NCBI RefSeq assembly: GCF_039542385.1
Contig: NZ_BAABIA010000016.1
Span: forward strand, 1-45,907
Direction: 5' to 3'
Length of the DNA stretch: 45,907 nt
Source of the DNA: Prosthecobacter algae
GTDB taxonomy: Bacteria > Verrucomicrobiota > Verrucomicrobiia > Verrucomicrobiales > Verrucomicrobiaceae
Shown here: positions 1-9,204 of the stretch, one piece after another
Layout of the letters: each line of letters starts with the position of its first letter
Numbering within the stretch: the first letter of the stretch is position 1
Program-made: the position numbers and the translations under genes
Notes under the pieces: model-generated
Told to the model about the DNA's origin: nothing
Seen by the model: the letters and a program-made list of their open reading frames with translations, nothing else
The model's database searches: none

Positions 1-2186
1 TGGGCGGGGGCGGGCCGGGTGAGCATGCTGCCTGCATGGGGCGTGCCCTGGGGGGCGGCAGCGGGGTGGGGGCTGACGCTGGGCGGGGTGCTGAGGGGGC
101 TGGTGAGGGGCCGCAAGGGGGCGGGCATGGCGGCGGCAGCGGGCGGGTGGCCGACGATGCGGGGCATGCGAATGAGCTCGGCCAGGGCGCGGAGGAGCTC
201 GCGCCGTTTGGCGGGTTTGCTGAGCTTGATGAAGCGGGTGTAGCCGGGGGGGGCGAATTGGTCGCGCAGCTTCCAGAGGGTGAGGGGGAGCAGAAGGAGG
301 ATGCCGGTGCCCTGGGTGGCGGCGGCCTGCATGTAGGGGGCGGCGGTGGCGGGGGTGTGGTCGCTGGCGTCGAAGATGAAGACGGGGGTGTCGCCAAGTT
401 CGCGGGCGAGGGCGGTGGCGGCGGGAAGGGTGGGCAGCGGGAGGGTGGCGGTGCCCCACTGCTGGAGGGTCTGCTGGAGGATCTGCTGGGTGGTGGTGTG
501 GGGACTGTGGTAGGTGATGCGGCGGTCTTTGATGCTGTCGAGCCAGGTGTATTCTTCTTCGCGGCCGGCTTCGTCCTGGGCGACGCGGAGGGGGAGCTCG
601 AAGAAGAAGTCGGAGCCGTGGTTTTCTTCGCTGATGACGCTGATTTCGCCACCCATGAGGCGGCAGAGCTTGCGGCAGATGGCGAGGCCGAGGCCGGTAC
701 CGCCGTATTTGCGGGTGGTGGAGGTATCGGCCTGGGTGAAGGCCTGGAAGAGGGAGCCGAGCTTGTCTGCGGGGATGCCGATGCCGGTATCGCGGACGGA
801 GAAGTGGAGGTGGGGGAGATCGCCATGGGGGGTCTGGCGGCTGACCTGGCGGGCGAGGATGAGGATTTCGCCTTTTTCGGTGAATTTGATGGCGTTGCCG
901 ACGAGGTTGACGAGGACTTGTTTGATGCGCTGGAAGTCGCCCCGGAACATGCGGGGGAGGGCGGGATCCATGTGGAAGTTGATTTCGACCTGCTTTTCGG
1001 CGGCGCGGTAGGAGAAGACGTCGGCGACTTCGGCGAGGAGTTTTTCGAGGTCCACGGGGATGTCCTCGATCTCCATTTTGGCGGATTCGATTTTGGAGAA
1101 GTCAAGGATGTCGTTGATGAGGTGGAGGAGGGATTCGCCGCTGCTGCGGATCATGCGGACGAGTTCTTCCTGCTCGTGGTCGAGGCCCATCTCGATGAGG
1201 AGGGAGGTGGTGCCGATGATGCCGTTCATGGGGGTGCGGATCTCGTGGCTCATGTTGGCGAGGAAGTCGCCTTTGGCGGCGGTGGCGACTTCGGCCTGTT
1301 TGCGGGCGGCCTGGAATTCGCCGATGAGCTGCTGGCGGCGGGATTCTTCCTGCTGGAAGGCGGAGATGGCGGTGTTGAACTGGGCCTGGAGGGCATCGAG
1401 GTCATCCCGCCCGGTGGCGGGGAGGCGGTGGCTGAGGTTGCCCTCACTGAGGGCGTGGAAGCCGCCGTGGAGGGCGCGAGTTTTACGGGTGATGCTGCGA
1501 CCGACGAGGTAGAAGCCGAGGATGGCGGGGATGAGGCCGAGGCAGGCGCCGACGAGGGGCACCATGAGGCGTGGGAGGGTGAGGAGGTGGCGGAAGTGGA
1601 CGCGGGGCTGGCGGGCGATGATGACGCCGGAGATGCGGCCGTCTGCGGTGGTGAGGGGGGCACCGGCGAGGAGCCAGCCGGGGGCCTCGAAAATCTGGCG
1701 CGGGTGCGCGGGGGTGGAGTGGCCGATGACGATGGTGGAGCCGGCCATGACGCGGTAAATGACGTCCTGGAGCTGGGGGGTGGCGGGCTCGGTGGGCTGG
1801 AGGCGGAGGGGGGTCTCGTGAATGACGATGGCGGGGGCCGTATCCACAGGGGTGGTGGCGGCGGGGGTGGGCAGGGCCAGCTCCACCCGGAGGCCGAGAT
1901 CCTGGATGAAGGGGGGGACATCCACGACCTGGAGCCGCATTTTAAGGTGGGTGATGGCCTCCTGCGGGAGGGTGGTGAGGCCGGTGAGGTTTTCTGCGCC
2001 GTGGCCCTGGGCGCGCAGCTCTGCCTGGGCGGCCTGGGCGATGGAGCCGAGGTAGGAGCGCTGCACCATGCGGAGGACCTGGAAATCCTGCCAGAGGAAG
2101 GCAAAGGCGGTGACGCAGACGGCGATGACGACGGCGAGGAGGCCGAGCGCCATGAAGCGCGCGGAGATGGAGAAGCGGAGCTTCAT
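1..2186 (-). CDS. Sensor histidine kinase, C-terminus cut by window edge
   Basis: Membrane histidine kinase that autophosphorylates and passes phosphate to a response regulator. 728 codons are visible with no stop, so the 3' end lies outside the window. Visible order: membrane segment about residues 10-30; extracytoplasmic sensor of about 170 residues; second membrane segment about 205-228; HAMP-like linker about 230-280; coiled linker; HisKA with the H box [11 protein letters not shown] (phosphoacceptor His314); then a HATPase_c domain with [10 protein letters not shown] (N box), DTGIGIP (G1) and GGTGLGLAI (G2). After residue about 545 comes a segment resembling a degenerate receiver domain without an obvious phospho-Asp, then a Pro/Ala-rich stretch. 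Its ATG overlaps the TGA of the upstream receiver gene (ATGA at 2183-2186), so the two are probably translationally coupled. The opposite strand of this gene is also open over about 720 codons but is Gly/Glu/Asp-rich shadow. Confidence 0.9.
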   Translation of the reverse strand, partial: MKLRFSISARFMALGLLAVVIAVCVTAFAFLWQDFQVLRMVQRSYLGSIAQAAQAELRAQGHGAENLTGLTTLPQEAITHLKMRLQVVDVPPFIQDLGLRVELALPTPAATTPVDTAPAIVIHETPLRLQPTEPATPQLQDVIYRVMAGSTIVIGHSTPAHPRQIFEAPGWLLAGAPLTTADGRISGVIIARQPRVHFRHLLTLPRLMVPLVGACLGLIPAILGFYLVGRSITRKTRALHGGFHALSEGNLSHRLPATGRDDLDALQAQFNTAISAFQQEESRRQQLIGEFQAARKQAEVATAAKGDFLANMSHEIRTPMNGIIGTTSLLIEMGLDHEQEELVRMIRSSGESLLHLINDILDFSKIESAKMEIEDIPVDLEKLLAEVADVFSYRAAEKQVEINFHMDPALPRMFRGDFQRIKQVLVNLVGNAIKFTEKGEILILARQVSRQTPHGDLPHLHFSVRDTGIGIPADKLGSLFQAFTQADTSTTRKYGGTGLGLAICRKLCRLMGGEISVISEENHGSDFFFELPLRVAQDEAGREEEYTWLDSIKDRRITYHSPHTTTQQILQQTLQQWGTATLPLPTLPAATALARELGDTPVFIFDASDHTPATAAPYMQAAATQGTGILLLLPLTLWKLRDQFAPPGYTRFIKLSKPAKRRELLRALAELIRMPRIVGHPPAAAAMPAPLRPLTSPLSTPPSVSPHPAAAPQGTPHAGSMLTRPAPA

Positions 2187-2620
2187 GCGCTTTCGTGATT
2201 GGCGCGGTCGCGCAGGAGGCCGCGGCGGACGGTGGCCACGAGGTGCTCGAGGGTGTAGGGCTTTTGCAGGACGTCGGTAAAGCCGATGGCCTGGCAGAGA
2301 TCGCGCGCGTCTTCCTGGAAGTAGCCGCTACAGGCGATGACGGGGAGGTCGGGGTCGAGCTTTTGGAGCTCATCCATGACCTCAAAGCCGGAGAGACCGC
2401 CAGGCATGGTGAGATCCAGCACGACGCAGGAGAAGCGGTCGGGGGTGTCGAGGGATTCGGCGAAGAGCTGGAGGGCCTGGCTGCCGCATTCGCAGACTTC
2501 GACGTCCATGCTGTGGGCATTGAGGATGGCCTTGGCGACGGCGAGCATCTGGGGCTCGTCATCCACGACGAGGATGCGCCCATGGGAGCGATTGAGGGAG
2601 GCGGTGGAAGGAGTGTACAT
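2183..2620 (-). CDS. Single-domain response regulator (CheY-like receiver)
   Basis: Receiver-only protein, 145 aa from the chosen ATG. It has the acidic pair Asp20-Asp21 (VVDDEP), the phosphoacceptor Asp69 in [10 protein letters not shown], the switch Ser in ACSGY and the conserved Lys in QKPY. No output domain follows, so it probably signals by protein contact or relays phosphate for the kinase encoded immediately downstream (ATGA overlap). An in-frame ATG exists at 2695, but that would overlap the end of the ATPase gene and add an unrelated N-terminus, so 2620 is preferred. No Shine-Dalgarno is visible. Its position behind the pilus ATPase suggests control of pilus motility, secretion or surface sensing (inference). 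Confidence 0.85.
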   Translation of the reverse strand: MYTPSTASLNRSHGRILVVDDEPQMLAVAKAILNAHSMDVEVCECGSQALQLFAESLDTPDRFSCVVLDLTMPGGLSGFEVMDELQKLDPDLPVIACSGYFQEDARDLCQAIGFTDVLQKPYTLEHLVATVRRGLLRDRANHESA

Positions 2621-2670
2621 GGCGGGAGCGGGACTGGATGAGTGGATGAGGGGGAAAGGGGAAAAAAAAA

Positions 2671-4839
2671 TCAGGCGGCGGTGTAGGCGAGGCACTTGAT
2701 CTCATCGAGGCTGGTGTGGCCCGCGATGACCTGCATGAGGCCTTCCTGGTAGAGGGAGAAGAAGCCGTTTTTGAAGGCGCAGGCGCGGAGGGCGGACATG
2801 GGGGCAGCTTCCTCAATGAGGTCGCGCAGCTCGGAGCTGACTTCGCAGAGCTCCATGAGGGCGACGCGGCCGGAGTAGCCGGTGCCGTGGCATTCCTGGC
2901 AGCCGACGGGGCTGTAGATGGGCTGGGTGAGGGGCTGGGTGATGACGGCCTGTTTGGCCATGAGTTCCTGCACATCCGGCGGGACGGCCATGGGGCGCTT
3001 GCAGTAGCTGCAGAGGCGGCGGACGAGGCGCTGGGCCTGGGAGAGGGCGAGGGAGTCTGCGAGGAGGTATTTTTCCACGCCCATGCTCATGAGACGGGAG
3101 ACGGCGCGGAGGCTGTCATTGGCGTGGAGGGTGGTGAGGACAAGGTGGCCGGTGAGGGCGGCATTGACGGCGGCATTGGCGGTCTCGGCATCGCGGGATT
3201 CCCCGATGAGGATGATGTCTGGGTCAGCACGGAGGAGGGAGCGGAGGCCATTGGCGAAGTCGAGCCCGACGGTGTGGTTCGTCTGGGTCTGGTTGATGCC
3301 CTCCACCTCGTATTCGATGGGGTCTTCGATGGTCTGGATGTTGACGCCGTCGTCATTGACGCTGTTGAGGAGGGCGTAGAGGGTGGTGGTCTTGCCGGAG
3401 CCGGTGGGGCCGGTGACGAGGACGAGGCCCTGGTCCCGCGTCATGGTGCGGTTGAGGATGTCGATCTGGCGCTGACCGAGATTGAAGTCGGAGAGGCGTT
3501 TGACGCCGTCCTGCTTGTCCAAAAAGCGCATGATGACTTTCTGGAATTCGCGGCGGGTGGGCACGGCGGCGACACGGACATCCAGCCGACGGCGGCCGAT
3601 GCTGAGGCCAAAGCGGCCGTCCTGGCACTCCTGCCGGTTTTGGTTCATCCCGGCGTAGTTTTTCAGCAGGGCGACGAAGCGATTGAGGTGGATCTCCGGC
3701 GCGGTGAGGATGGTCTTCATGTTCCCGTCGATGCGGGCACGGAAGCGAGCGAGGTTGTAGAATTTTTCGAGGTGAAGATCTGAGGCGCGGCAGCGGATGG
3801 CGGTGAAGAGAGCCCACTGGACGAGCTCCTCCGCCGTGTGATTGGGGCTGGAGGGATTGATGCGGGCCATGTCCTCGGCCATGATGTCCACCACGCCTTC
3901 ATTGCCGCTGACGGAGGCGGTGAGGGTGGACTTATCCATGCGGGCGATGCCGCTGGGATCGAAGGTGGCGCCAGCGCGGTTGATGGCATCGCGGATGGCG
4001 GCGGGATCTGCCAGGACGGGGATGATCTTGACGGCAGAGTTGCCCATGGAGAGCCACTCGTCCTCAAAGGCGTAACAGTCGGCATGCTCCGTGAGGAGGA
4101 AGACGGCGTTTTTACCGATGTAAAGGGGATAGACGGTGTGGCGCTCTAGCAGCGGGAGGGGGAAGAAGGTCTGGCGCTGGGCCTCGCTGGCGGCGAAGCA
4201 GAGGGTGCGGCCGCCGCTGACGAGGTGCTGGAGGGCGGGCCCGAGATTGCGCTGGACGGAGTTGAAGTGGGTGGGCTCCAGCGTGGAGTGCTTTTCCTTC
4301 TGGCTTTCGAAGAAGCCGCGCATCTTGGTGACCTCGGCGGGGTCATAAGGGTAGTGCTCCATGAGCCAGTCGAAGGTGCCTTCGAGGCCCAGTTCTGGGA
4401 AGCGCGGGGGCTGGACGTTTTCGAGGGCGTTTTGCTGGGCGATGGGGAGCTGGCCGAAACGCTGGACGAGGTCTTTGCGGGTCTTTTGATACTGATCTGC
4501 GCTGATGAGGACGCGGATGGTGAGGAAGCTGGGCACCCCCCAGTTATCCCCTGCCCTGGGATTGTGATGGGCCATGACGAGCAGGGGGCCGACCATGGTG
4601 ACGGGCAGCCAGGGATCGGCCACGTAGGGGACGCGGCCCAGCCTGCGGACGATGCGCTCGGCCTCGGGGGAGCAGGACTCGCGCAGGAGGGTGATGGGGA
4701 GGAGATTGTACTGGAGGGCCATGCCCTCGATGGAGAGGATGGCGGCGGCTTTCGCGTCGATTGTCGCGGTAGGTAGATTACTCGCTTCCCCAAAGGATTG
4801 TGGAGTAAGGGTGGCCGGGGGAAGGAGATTCGCAGACAT
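2671..4839 (-). CDS. Type IV pilus assembly / type II secretion ATPase (PilB/GspE family)
   Basis: Cytoplasmic hexameric ATPase that powers pilin polymerisation. 722 aa, somewhat longer than typical PilB (about 560-580) because of a long N-terminal half (residues about 1-340). The C-terminal motor has Walker A GPTGSGKTT with Lys483, Asp and His boxes, Walker B LLRADPDIILIGESRD, and the LTGHLVLTTLHAND segment. A four-cysteine zinc site characteristic of GspE/PilB is present: Cys610, Cys613, Cys647 and Cys650. It lies 26 bp downstream of a prepilin-like gene and upstream of a receiver/histidine-kinase pair, all on the minus strand. PilB and GspE cannot be told apart here because the inner-membrane platform (PilC/GspF) and secretin genes are not in the window. 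Confidence 0.93.
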   Translation of the reverse strand: MSANLLPPATLTPQSFGEASNLPTATIDAKAAAILSIEGMALQYNLLPITLLRESCSPEAERIVRRLGRVPYVADPWLPVTMVGPLLVMAHHNPRAGDNWGVPSFLTIRVLISADQYQKTRKDLVQRFGQLPIAQQNALENVQPPRFPELGLEGTFDWLMEHYPYDPAEVTKMRGFFESQKEKHSTLEPTHFNSVQRNLGPALQHLVSGGRTLCFAASEAQRQTFFPLPLLERHTVYPLYIGKNAVFLLTEHADCYAFEDEWLSMGNSAVKIIPVLADPAAIRDAINRAGATFDPSGIARMDKSTLTASVSGNEGVVDIMAEDMARINPSSPNHTAEELVQWALFTAIRCRASDLHLEKFYNLARFRARIDGNMKTILTAPEIHLNRFVALLKNYAGMNQNRQECQDGRFGLSIGRRRLDVRVAAVPTRREFQKVIMRFLDKQDGVKRLSDFNLGQRQIDILNRTMTRDQGLVLVTGPTGSGKTTTLYALLNSVNDDGVNIQTIEDPIEYEVEGINQTQTNHTVGLDFANGLRSLLRADPDIILIGESRDAETANAAVNAALTGHLVLTTLHANDSLRAVSRLMSMGVEKYLLADSLALSQAQRLVRRLCSYCKRPMAVPPDVQELMAKQAVITQPLTQPIYSPVGCQECHGTGYSGRVALMELCEVSSELRDLIEEAAPMSALRACAFKNGFFSLYQEGLMQVIAGHTSLDEIKCLAYTAA

Positions 4840-4865
4840 GAGCGAGAAAGGGGGGAATGGGCAGA

Positions 4866-5399
4866 TCAGCGGCTGCCGTATTGGTAGTTGTCCGGGAAAT
4901 CGAACGGCTGGGTGAAGTCCGCCGCCTCGAAGTCCATGCGCAGGCCGGTGCCGGGCTGGCCGGCGGGGATGAGCTCGAAAAGGCGACCATTCCAGCGGAA
5001 GCGGAAGTCGCCCTCATCGGAGGATTTGCCCGGATTGTACTCGGGCGGGAGGTAGGGGGCGCCGATGCGGGCGCGGGCAGGATCGGAATCGCGGAACTGG
5101 AGGTCGCGGAGGACGACGAGCTCGTCAGTGGTGCTGGCGTTGCTGGGGGGGAAGTACATTTCCCGGTTGGCGGTGGCCCAGATGTGGAGGGCGGAGTTCA
5201 GCATTTCCAGGCGGCTTTTGGCCAGGGCCTCTTTGCTGGCACCATAGCTGCCCTGGATCATGACGATGACCATGCCGGAGAGGATGCCGATGATGGAGAT
5301 GACGACGACCAGCTCTGTCACAGAGAAACCTGCCCGGCGGCGCAGGGGGCGCAGCGTGGCAGGTGGGCAGAGATGGGGGCTGTTCCGGGGCCGGGTCAT
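4866..5399 (-). CDS. Prepilin-like protein with N-terminal methylation motif
   Basis: 177 aa. A type III signal precedes one hydrophobic helix: cleavage is expected between Gly24 and Phe25 of AGFSVTEL, and Glu29 is the +5 glutamate. The leader is long and Arg-rich (23 residues before the Gly). The C-terminal domain is globular and of a non-standard family. Probably a minor pilin or pseudopilin anchored in the inner membrane and assembled by the adjacent ATPase. It follows the previous prepilin gene by 13 bp and precedes the ATPase gene by 26 bp, so it is operonic. Confidence 0.85.
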   Translation of the reverse strand: MTRPRNSPHLCPPATLRPLRRRAGFSVTELVVVISIIGILSGMVIVMIQGSYGASKEALAKSRLEMLNSALHIWATANREMYFPPSNASTTDELVVLRDLQFRDSDPARARIGAPYLPPEYNPGKSSDEGDFRFRWNGRLFELIPAGQPGTGLRMDFEAADFTQPFDFPDNYQYGSR

Positions 5400-5412
5400 G
5401 GGAACACGGGGC

Positions 5413-5829
5413 TCAGTACTCGATCTTGACGTTGCCGGGGCCGAGGAGCTCGGCCTTTTTCATGCTGGTGAGGGCGTTGTCGAACTTGATGGTGTAATCC
5501 GCCGGCATGTAGAGGGTGAGGTTGTCCTCCGCGAAGCTGATGAAGTCTTTGAGCAGGAGGTAGCGGGCGGCGGGCGTGGTGCTGTTGCTCCAGAGGAGGG
5601 AGGCCTCGGTGCGGCCTTTGACCTGGATGAAGGTGGCCTGGGCGAGGTTCAGTGCCTCGGCACGGGTGATGGCCAGATTGCGCTCGCTCTCCCCGCGCAT
5701 GCGGGTGATGGAGGGGATGGCCATGAAGGCGATGATGCCGATGATGGAGACGCAGGCCATCATTTCGACCAGGGAAAAACCGCGCTGGAGGCGATGCCAG
5801 GCGCGGTGGGCAGGATGAAAGAGGGACAT
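5413..5829 (-). CDS. Prepilin-like protein (minor pilin/pseudopilin)
   Basis: 138 aa with prepilin motif QRGFSLVEMMA: cleavage after Gly17, +5 Glu22, followed by a hydrophobic helix. The remainder is short and includes a stretch predicted to be a small alpha/beta domain. Second of three consecutive prepilin-like genes; 27 bp after the preceding one and 13 bp before the next. Role inferred as a tip/minor subunit that helps initiate the pilus; the specific paralogue cannot be named. Confidence 0.85.
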   Translation of the reverse strand: MSLFHPAHRAWHRLQRGFSLVEMMACVSIIGIIAFMAIPSITRMRGESERNLAITRAEALNLAQATFIQVKGRTEASLLWSNSTTPAARYLLLKDFISFAEDNLTLYMPADYTIKFDNALTSMKKAELLGPGNVKIEY

Positions 5830-5856
5830 AGGTTTTTTTGAGAAAAAAGGGTGGCC

Positions 5857-6354
5857 TCATTCATCCATGAGGATGACGCGGGGCTCCTCCCCGGCGGCCC
5901 AATCTGGCAGGGTGAGGTATTGGCGGGCACCTTCGAGGGCGGCGGAGGTGAGGCGGTCTGAGCCGAAGCTGTAGCCGTCGAAATGGGTGATGGTGGCCTC
6001 ATCCAGGAAACCGGTACGGGCGAGGGTATCGCTGCCGGTGGCAGTGGGTTTGAGCTTTTCAAACCGGGCCTTGGTGGTGGCGAGGTTGTTGTAAATGCGG
6101 CGGATGGCCTCCATGGACTGGACCTGGGAGGTCTTGACACCGCCGGGGCTGGTGACGCGGGCCTGGGAGAGCACCCAGGCATTGAGGGCCTCTTGCACGG
6201 CGGCCTGCTGCTGGCGGGCCATGATGCGGTTGGCATCGCGGGCACCGTTGGAAATGGCCGTGACAGCCAGGGATGCCATGATTCCGATAATGGCGATGGT
6301 GAATACAGCCTCCACAAACGTGAAGCCTTTTCTGAGGTGACTTGAAGGGGTCAT
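5857..6354 (-). CDS. Prepilin-like protein (minor pilin/pseudopilin)
   Basis: 165 aa. Motif RKGFTFVEAVF: cleavage after Gly10, +5 Glu15, then a hydrophobic helix ending about residue 32. This is the first gene after the terminator that closes the major pilin gene, so it probably depends on read-through or on its own promoter in 6355-6382. The upstream sequence reads AAGAGAA before the ATG, a weak purine-rich site. Glu at +5 is kept although the leucine usual at +3 is replaced by Phe. Confidence 0.83.
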   Translation of the reverse strand: MTPSSHLRKGFTFVEAVFTIAIIGIMASLAVTAISNGARDANRIMARQQQAAVQEALNAWVLSQARVTSPGGVKTSQVQSMEAIRRIYNNLATTKARFEKLKPTATGSDTLARTGFLDEATITHFDGYSFGSDRLTSAALEGARQYLTLPDWAAGEEPRVILMDE

Positions 6355-6382
6355 TTCTCTTAAAAAGTAGTAGGGACTGTCG

Positions 6383-6421
6383 AAACTAAAATCCGCCGGG
6401 GAGGTGAAATCCCCGGCGGAT
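6383..6421 (-). terminator. Intrinsic terminator after the major pilin gene
   Basis: Perfect 12-bp inverted repeat (arm ATCCGCCGGGGA, 6391-6402 and 6410-6421) around a 7-nt loop. On the minus strand it is followed by TTTAGTTT. It separates the major pilin from the downstream minor pilins and ATPase, a usual way of getting much more pilin than assembly factors. Confidence 0.8.
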
Positions 6422-6512
6422 CTAAGGTGTGCCCGGTTTCGTCAACCCATGATCGGGAGATCAGGAGATGGCGTCCAGAACCTGGAGCCGGGCGGGTGCC
6501 ATGAGGCGGGGA

Positions 6513-6914
6513 TTAGCCGTCGTCTTTGGCGATGTATTTGACCTGCTTGTTGGTGTTGTCCCACTCGATGTAGGTCAGCACTGCATTTTCTTCTTCGTCG
6601 TCGATGTTACCAACGGTGAAGACCTTGTCCTTGAAAGGACCGGAAGGTGGGAAGACGTCATCGGTCTGGGCGTCGGCGAGGACTTCAGCCTTGGTGGACC
6701 AGTCTGGCACATAACCGGCGGCGATGGCGGCGTTCATCACGGAAGCGACGGACTGGGCGTTGCGCTGGGCGGTGGCGTCCTTGGCACTGGCGTTGATGCT
6801 GCCGATGTTAGGGATGGCGATGGCGGCGATGATGCCGATGATGGCGATCACGACGAGCATTTCCACGAGGGAAAAGCCAGCCTTCAGGGAGGAGTTCAGT
6901 TTAACTTTTTTCAT
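6513..6914 (-). CDS. Major type IV pilin / type II pseudopilin candidate
   Basis: 133 aa from the ATG giving MKKVKLNSSLKAGFSLVEM; cleavage after Gly13, mature Phe14, +5 Glu18, followed by the classic helix VVIAIIGIIAAIAIPNIG. The mature protein is small and acidic, and the C-terminus is Lys/Asp-rich. It is taken as the major subunit because it is first in the cluster, has its own AT-rich upstream region and is followed by a strong terminator. An upstream in-frame start at 6962 would put 16 extra residues before the short leader and is less likely. No Shine-Dalgarno; the leader is ACAACAACGACT-like. Confidence 0.87.
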   Translation of the reverse strand: MKKVKLNSSLKAGFSLVEMLVVIAIIGIIAAIAIPNIGSINASAKDATAQRNAQSVASVMNAAIAAGYVPDWSTKAEVLADAQTDDVFPPSGPFKDKVFTVGNIDDEEENAVLTYIEWDNTNKQVKYIAKDDG

Positions 6915-7001
6915 AGTCGTTGTTGTTTCTGTTTGGGCTGTTGGATTTCGTTGTCTTCCCAACGGAAGCCGTGTGACGGGCTTCGTGCTCGGAATATGGT
7001 A

Positions 7002-7030
7002 TTTATAACCTTATCCGTAATTTCGCGCAA
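7002..7030 (-). promoter_or_regulatory. Candidate sigma-70-type promoter of the pilin gene
   Basis: In an AT-rich island unlike the rest of the window, the minus strand reads TTGCGC, 17 bp, TATAAA (positions 7030-7025 and 7007-7002). The -10 matches 5 of 6 consensus bases and the -35 only 3 of 6. It would leave a leader of about 80 nt before the pilin ATG at 6914. Confidence 0.4.
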
Positions 7031-7185
7031 TATGAATTTTCATAATTTTCACAAAAAGCTGACAACTTTTTTATGCAGTTGGTCGCAAGCGTGCGTCGCG
7101 AGGCCTGCATTCATTCAATGTCGGTCTGGGGGAGGAGTCCAGCCCAGGACGAAATCCACGGGCCCTTCAGGCCCCTGGGCACTGA

Positions 7186-7520
7186 GGGGACTGCGAGCCT
7201 GCTTTCCGCTCAAGGTAGCCCGCTCAGTCCCTGAGCGGACAGCAACGCCGATAGCTAACCAACGTTGATTCAAAAAAAGCTCAGTACCAGCCCCGACCGA
7301 TCTCACCTGGAAACGAGCCTCCGAGGGGACTGCGAGCCTGCTATCCGCCAAAGGTAGCCCGCTCAGTCCCTGAGCGGACAGCAACGCCGATAGCTAACCA
7401 ACGTTGATTCAAAAAAGCGCTCAGTACCAGCCCCGACCGATCTCACCTGGAAACGAGCCTCCGGGGTGACTGCGAGCCTGCTATCCGCCAAAGGTAGCCC
7501 GCTCAGTCCCTGAGCGGGCT
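7186..7520 (+). repeat. Direct tandem repeat, period 139-140 bp (2.4 copies)
   Basis: Copies start near 7186, 7325 and 7465; the third stops after about 55 bp. Each copy opens with GGGGACTGCGAGCCTGCT and holds a hairpin CCGCTCAG-TCC-CTGAGCGG. The first two also carry GCTAACCAACGTTGATTC and an A-run. Copies are nearly identical, so the array is recent. It fills the intergenic space between the pilin promoter and the oxidoreductase gene; no gene is seen at 7031-7670. Confidence 0.9.
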
Positions 7521-7670
7521 ACTTTCGTGAGGGCTACCTGGTGCGGGCGACTTTTCTGTGGTGGGGGTCCCCTGCCCTTTGGCGGGTCATCCGAGGGCGG
7601 ATGTTGGTCATTTCGATACTGAGGTCCTGCCTTGCATCGGGCGCGGGCCTGCCTTGACTCTGGGCCTTCT

Positions 7671-8954
7671 ATGCAACCAACCATTCAGATTGCTCTTGTC
7701 GGTGCCGGGATGTTCGGCGGGGATGTCCACCTGCGGGCCTATGCGGACCTGCAACGCTTTGGCATTGCGGGGCAACTGGCGCGCGTGGGGCTGGACAAAC
7801 ATGCGCGGGATCTGGCCCCGGTGAAGTTTGACCTGGTGGCGGTGGCGACGCGGTCTGAGAAGTCGGCCCTGAAATCGGCAGCGGCTTTTAATGAATGGAC
7901 GGGGCATGAGCCGAAGGCCTACTTTGGCGATGCGCCGTGGGATGATATTTTGCGGGATTTCCCAGACCTGGATGTGCTGGCGGTCGCGACGCCGGATCAC
8001 CTGCACACGCAGCCCATTTTGGCCGCGCTGGCCAAGGGGGTGCATGTGCTGACGGAGAAGCCGATGTGCCTGAGCACGCATGAGTCCGATGACATCATCG
8101 CGGCGGCGAAGGCGAAGAACTGCATCGTGGCGGTGGACATGCACAAGCGGTATGACCCGGACCATCTGCGCATCCGCGATGACATCCAGAACCGCATCGG
8201 TGCGCCGCTGTATGGCACGGCGTATCTGGAGGAGCCGCTGGAGGTGAGCACGAGCACGTTCAAGTGGGTGGAGTCTTCCGATCCTTTTAGTTATGTCGGT
8301 CCCCATTGGACGGACCTGATCTGGAGCTACTACAAATCGAAGCCGGTGAGTCTGACGGCGGTGGGGCAGAAGAAGCGGCTGATCCGCGATGGCATCAATG
8401 CCTACGATGCGGTGCAGGTGCGGGTGGACTTTGAAAACGGGATGAGCATCAACTTCCACAACAACTGGGTGACGCCGGCGGACTTTGAAGGGCCGGTGAA
8501 CCAGGGGCACGAGATCGTGGGCGCGGATGGCAAGGTGGAAAGCGACCAGCAGTACCGTGGCTTTCGCTGGTGGAACCAAGGCGGTGGCTCCCGCACGAGC
8601 AACAACCATTTCACCCGCGATGTGGCGCGCCCGGACGGGACGAAGGGCTACATCGGCTACGGGGTGGACAGCCTGACGGTGGGCCTGGTGGCGGTGTGCC
8701 GCGTGAAATTTGCCGGGGAGAGCCGGGATGCGGTGGCGGACCTATACCCGACGGCGGAGGAGGCGCGCATCACCTGTGCGCTGGTGGATGCGGCGGCACG
8801 GGTGCGCGACCTGAACTTTAAGTACCTGAACGAGGGCAAGGGCGCGACGGTGACGGCCCGCTTTGGCGCGGACGGCATCACAATCGTGGATGCGAACCGC
8901 ATCGCGGAAGGACCTGAGGCGGTGTTTGAGAAGATCTATGACAAGGCGCTTTGA
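7671..8954 (+). CDS. Gfo/Idh/MocA-family NAD(P)-dependent oxidoreductase
   Basis: 427 aa from the ATG giving MQPTIQIALVGAGMFGG, an N-terminal Rossmann fold (glycine-rich VGAGMFGG at residues about 9-16). It carries the family motif EKP in HVLTEKPMCLS and the segment AVATPDHLHTQPILAAL, which contacts the cofactor. The C-terminal alpha/beta domain (about 180-427) would bind a sugar, sugar acid or inositol-type substrate. It is longer than the usual 330-390 aa, with an extension near the N-terminus (residues about 25-65). The substrate cannot be read from sequence. It is monocistronic, bounded by repeat arrays on both sides. An upstream in-frame start (7632) overlaps no signal and is not preferred. 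Confidence 0.9.
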   Translation: MQPTIQIALVGAGMFGGDVHLRAYADLQRFGIAGQLARVGLDKHARDLAPVKFDLVAVATRSEKSALKSAAAFNEWTGHEPKAYFGDAPWDDILRDFPDLDVLAVATPDHLHTQPILAALAKGVHVLTEKPMCLSTHESDDIIAAAKAKNCIVAVDMHKRYDPDHLRIRDDIQNRIGAPLYGTAYLEEPLEVSTSTFKWVESSDPFSYVGPHWTDLIWSYYKSKPVSLTAVGQKKRLIRDGINAYDAVQVRVDFENGMSINFHNNWVTPADFEGPVNQGHEIVGADGKVESDQQYRGFRWWNQGGGSRTSNNHFTRDVARPDGTKGYIGYGVDSLTVGLVAVCRVKFAGESRDAVADLYPTAEEARITCALVDAAARVRDLNFKYLNEGKGATVTARFGADGITIVDANRIAEGPEAVFEKIYDKAL

Positions 8955-9064
8955 GGGGAGCTGAGGGTTGCTGGGTTGATGGTGATAGATGAGATGGGGC
9001 TTGTGGGTCTTGGGTGACTTGCAGGCCCTGTTTTTTGGGTTTGGGGGTGTGGGGCGGACGGGGA

Positions 9065-9200
9065 TTCCTGGGATTTTTTAGACAGGATTGCAGGATTGGC
9101 AGGATTAACAGGAAGTGTGGTGAGGTGGTGGATGAATTTTCAACCACGGAAGATTCGGAAGGCACGGAAGGTGAGGATGACGGGGAGGGTCCCAAGGAGG
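9065..9200 (+). repeat. Dispersed repeats: ACAGGATTAACAGG type and CCACGGAAG type
   Basis: 9080-9118 is a degenerate copy of the family here called A (CAGGATTGGCAGGATTAACAGGAA..GTGTGG). 9134-9185 is a copy of family B (ATTTTCAACCACGGAAG, then CGGAAGGTGAGGATGACGGGG). Both families recur as neighbours at about 12.65, 19.4, 24.0 and, inverted, 17.55 and 30.95 kb. No coding potential. Confidence 0.85.
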
Positions 9201-9204
9201 GGGA

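Noticed and set aside
36..2198. 720-codon open frame on the plus strand, Gly/Glu/Asp-rich
   Set aside because: It is the complementary strand of the histidine kinase, which has all catalytic motifs on the minus strand; GC-rich coding creates such shadows.
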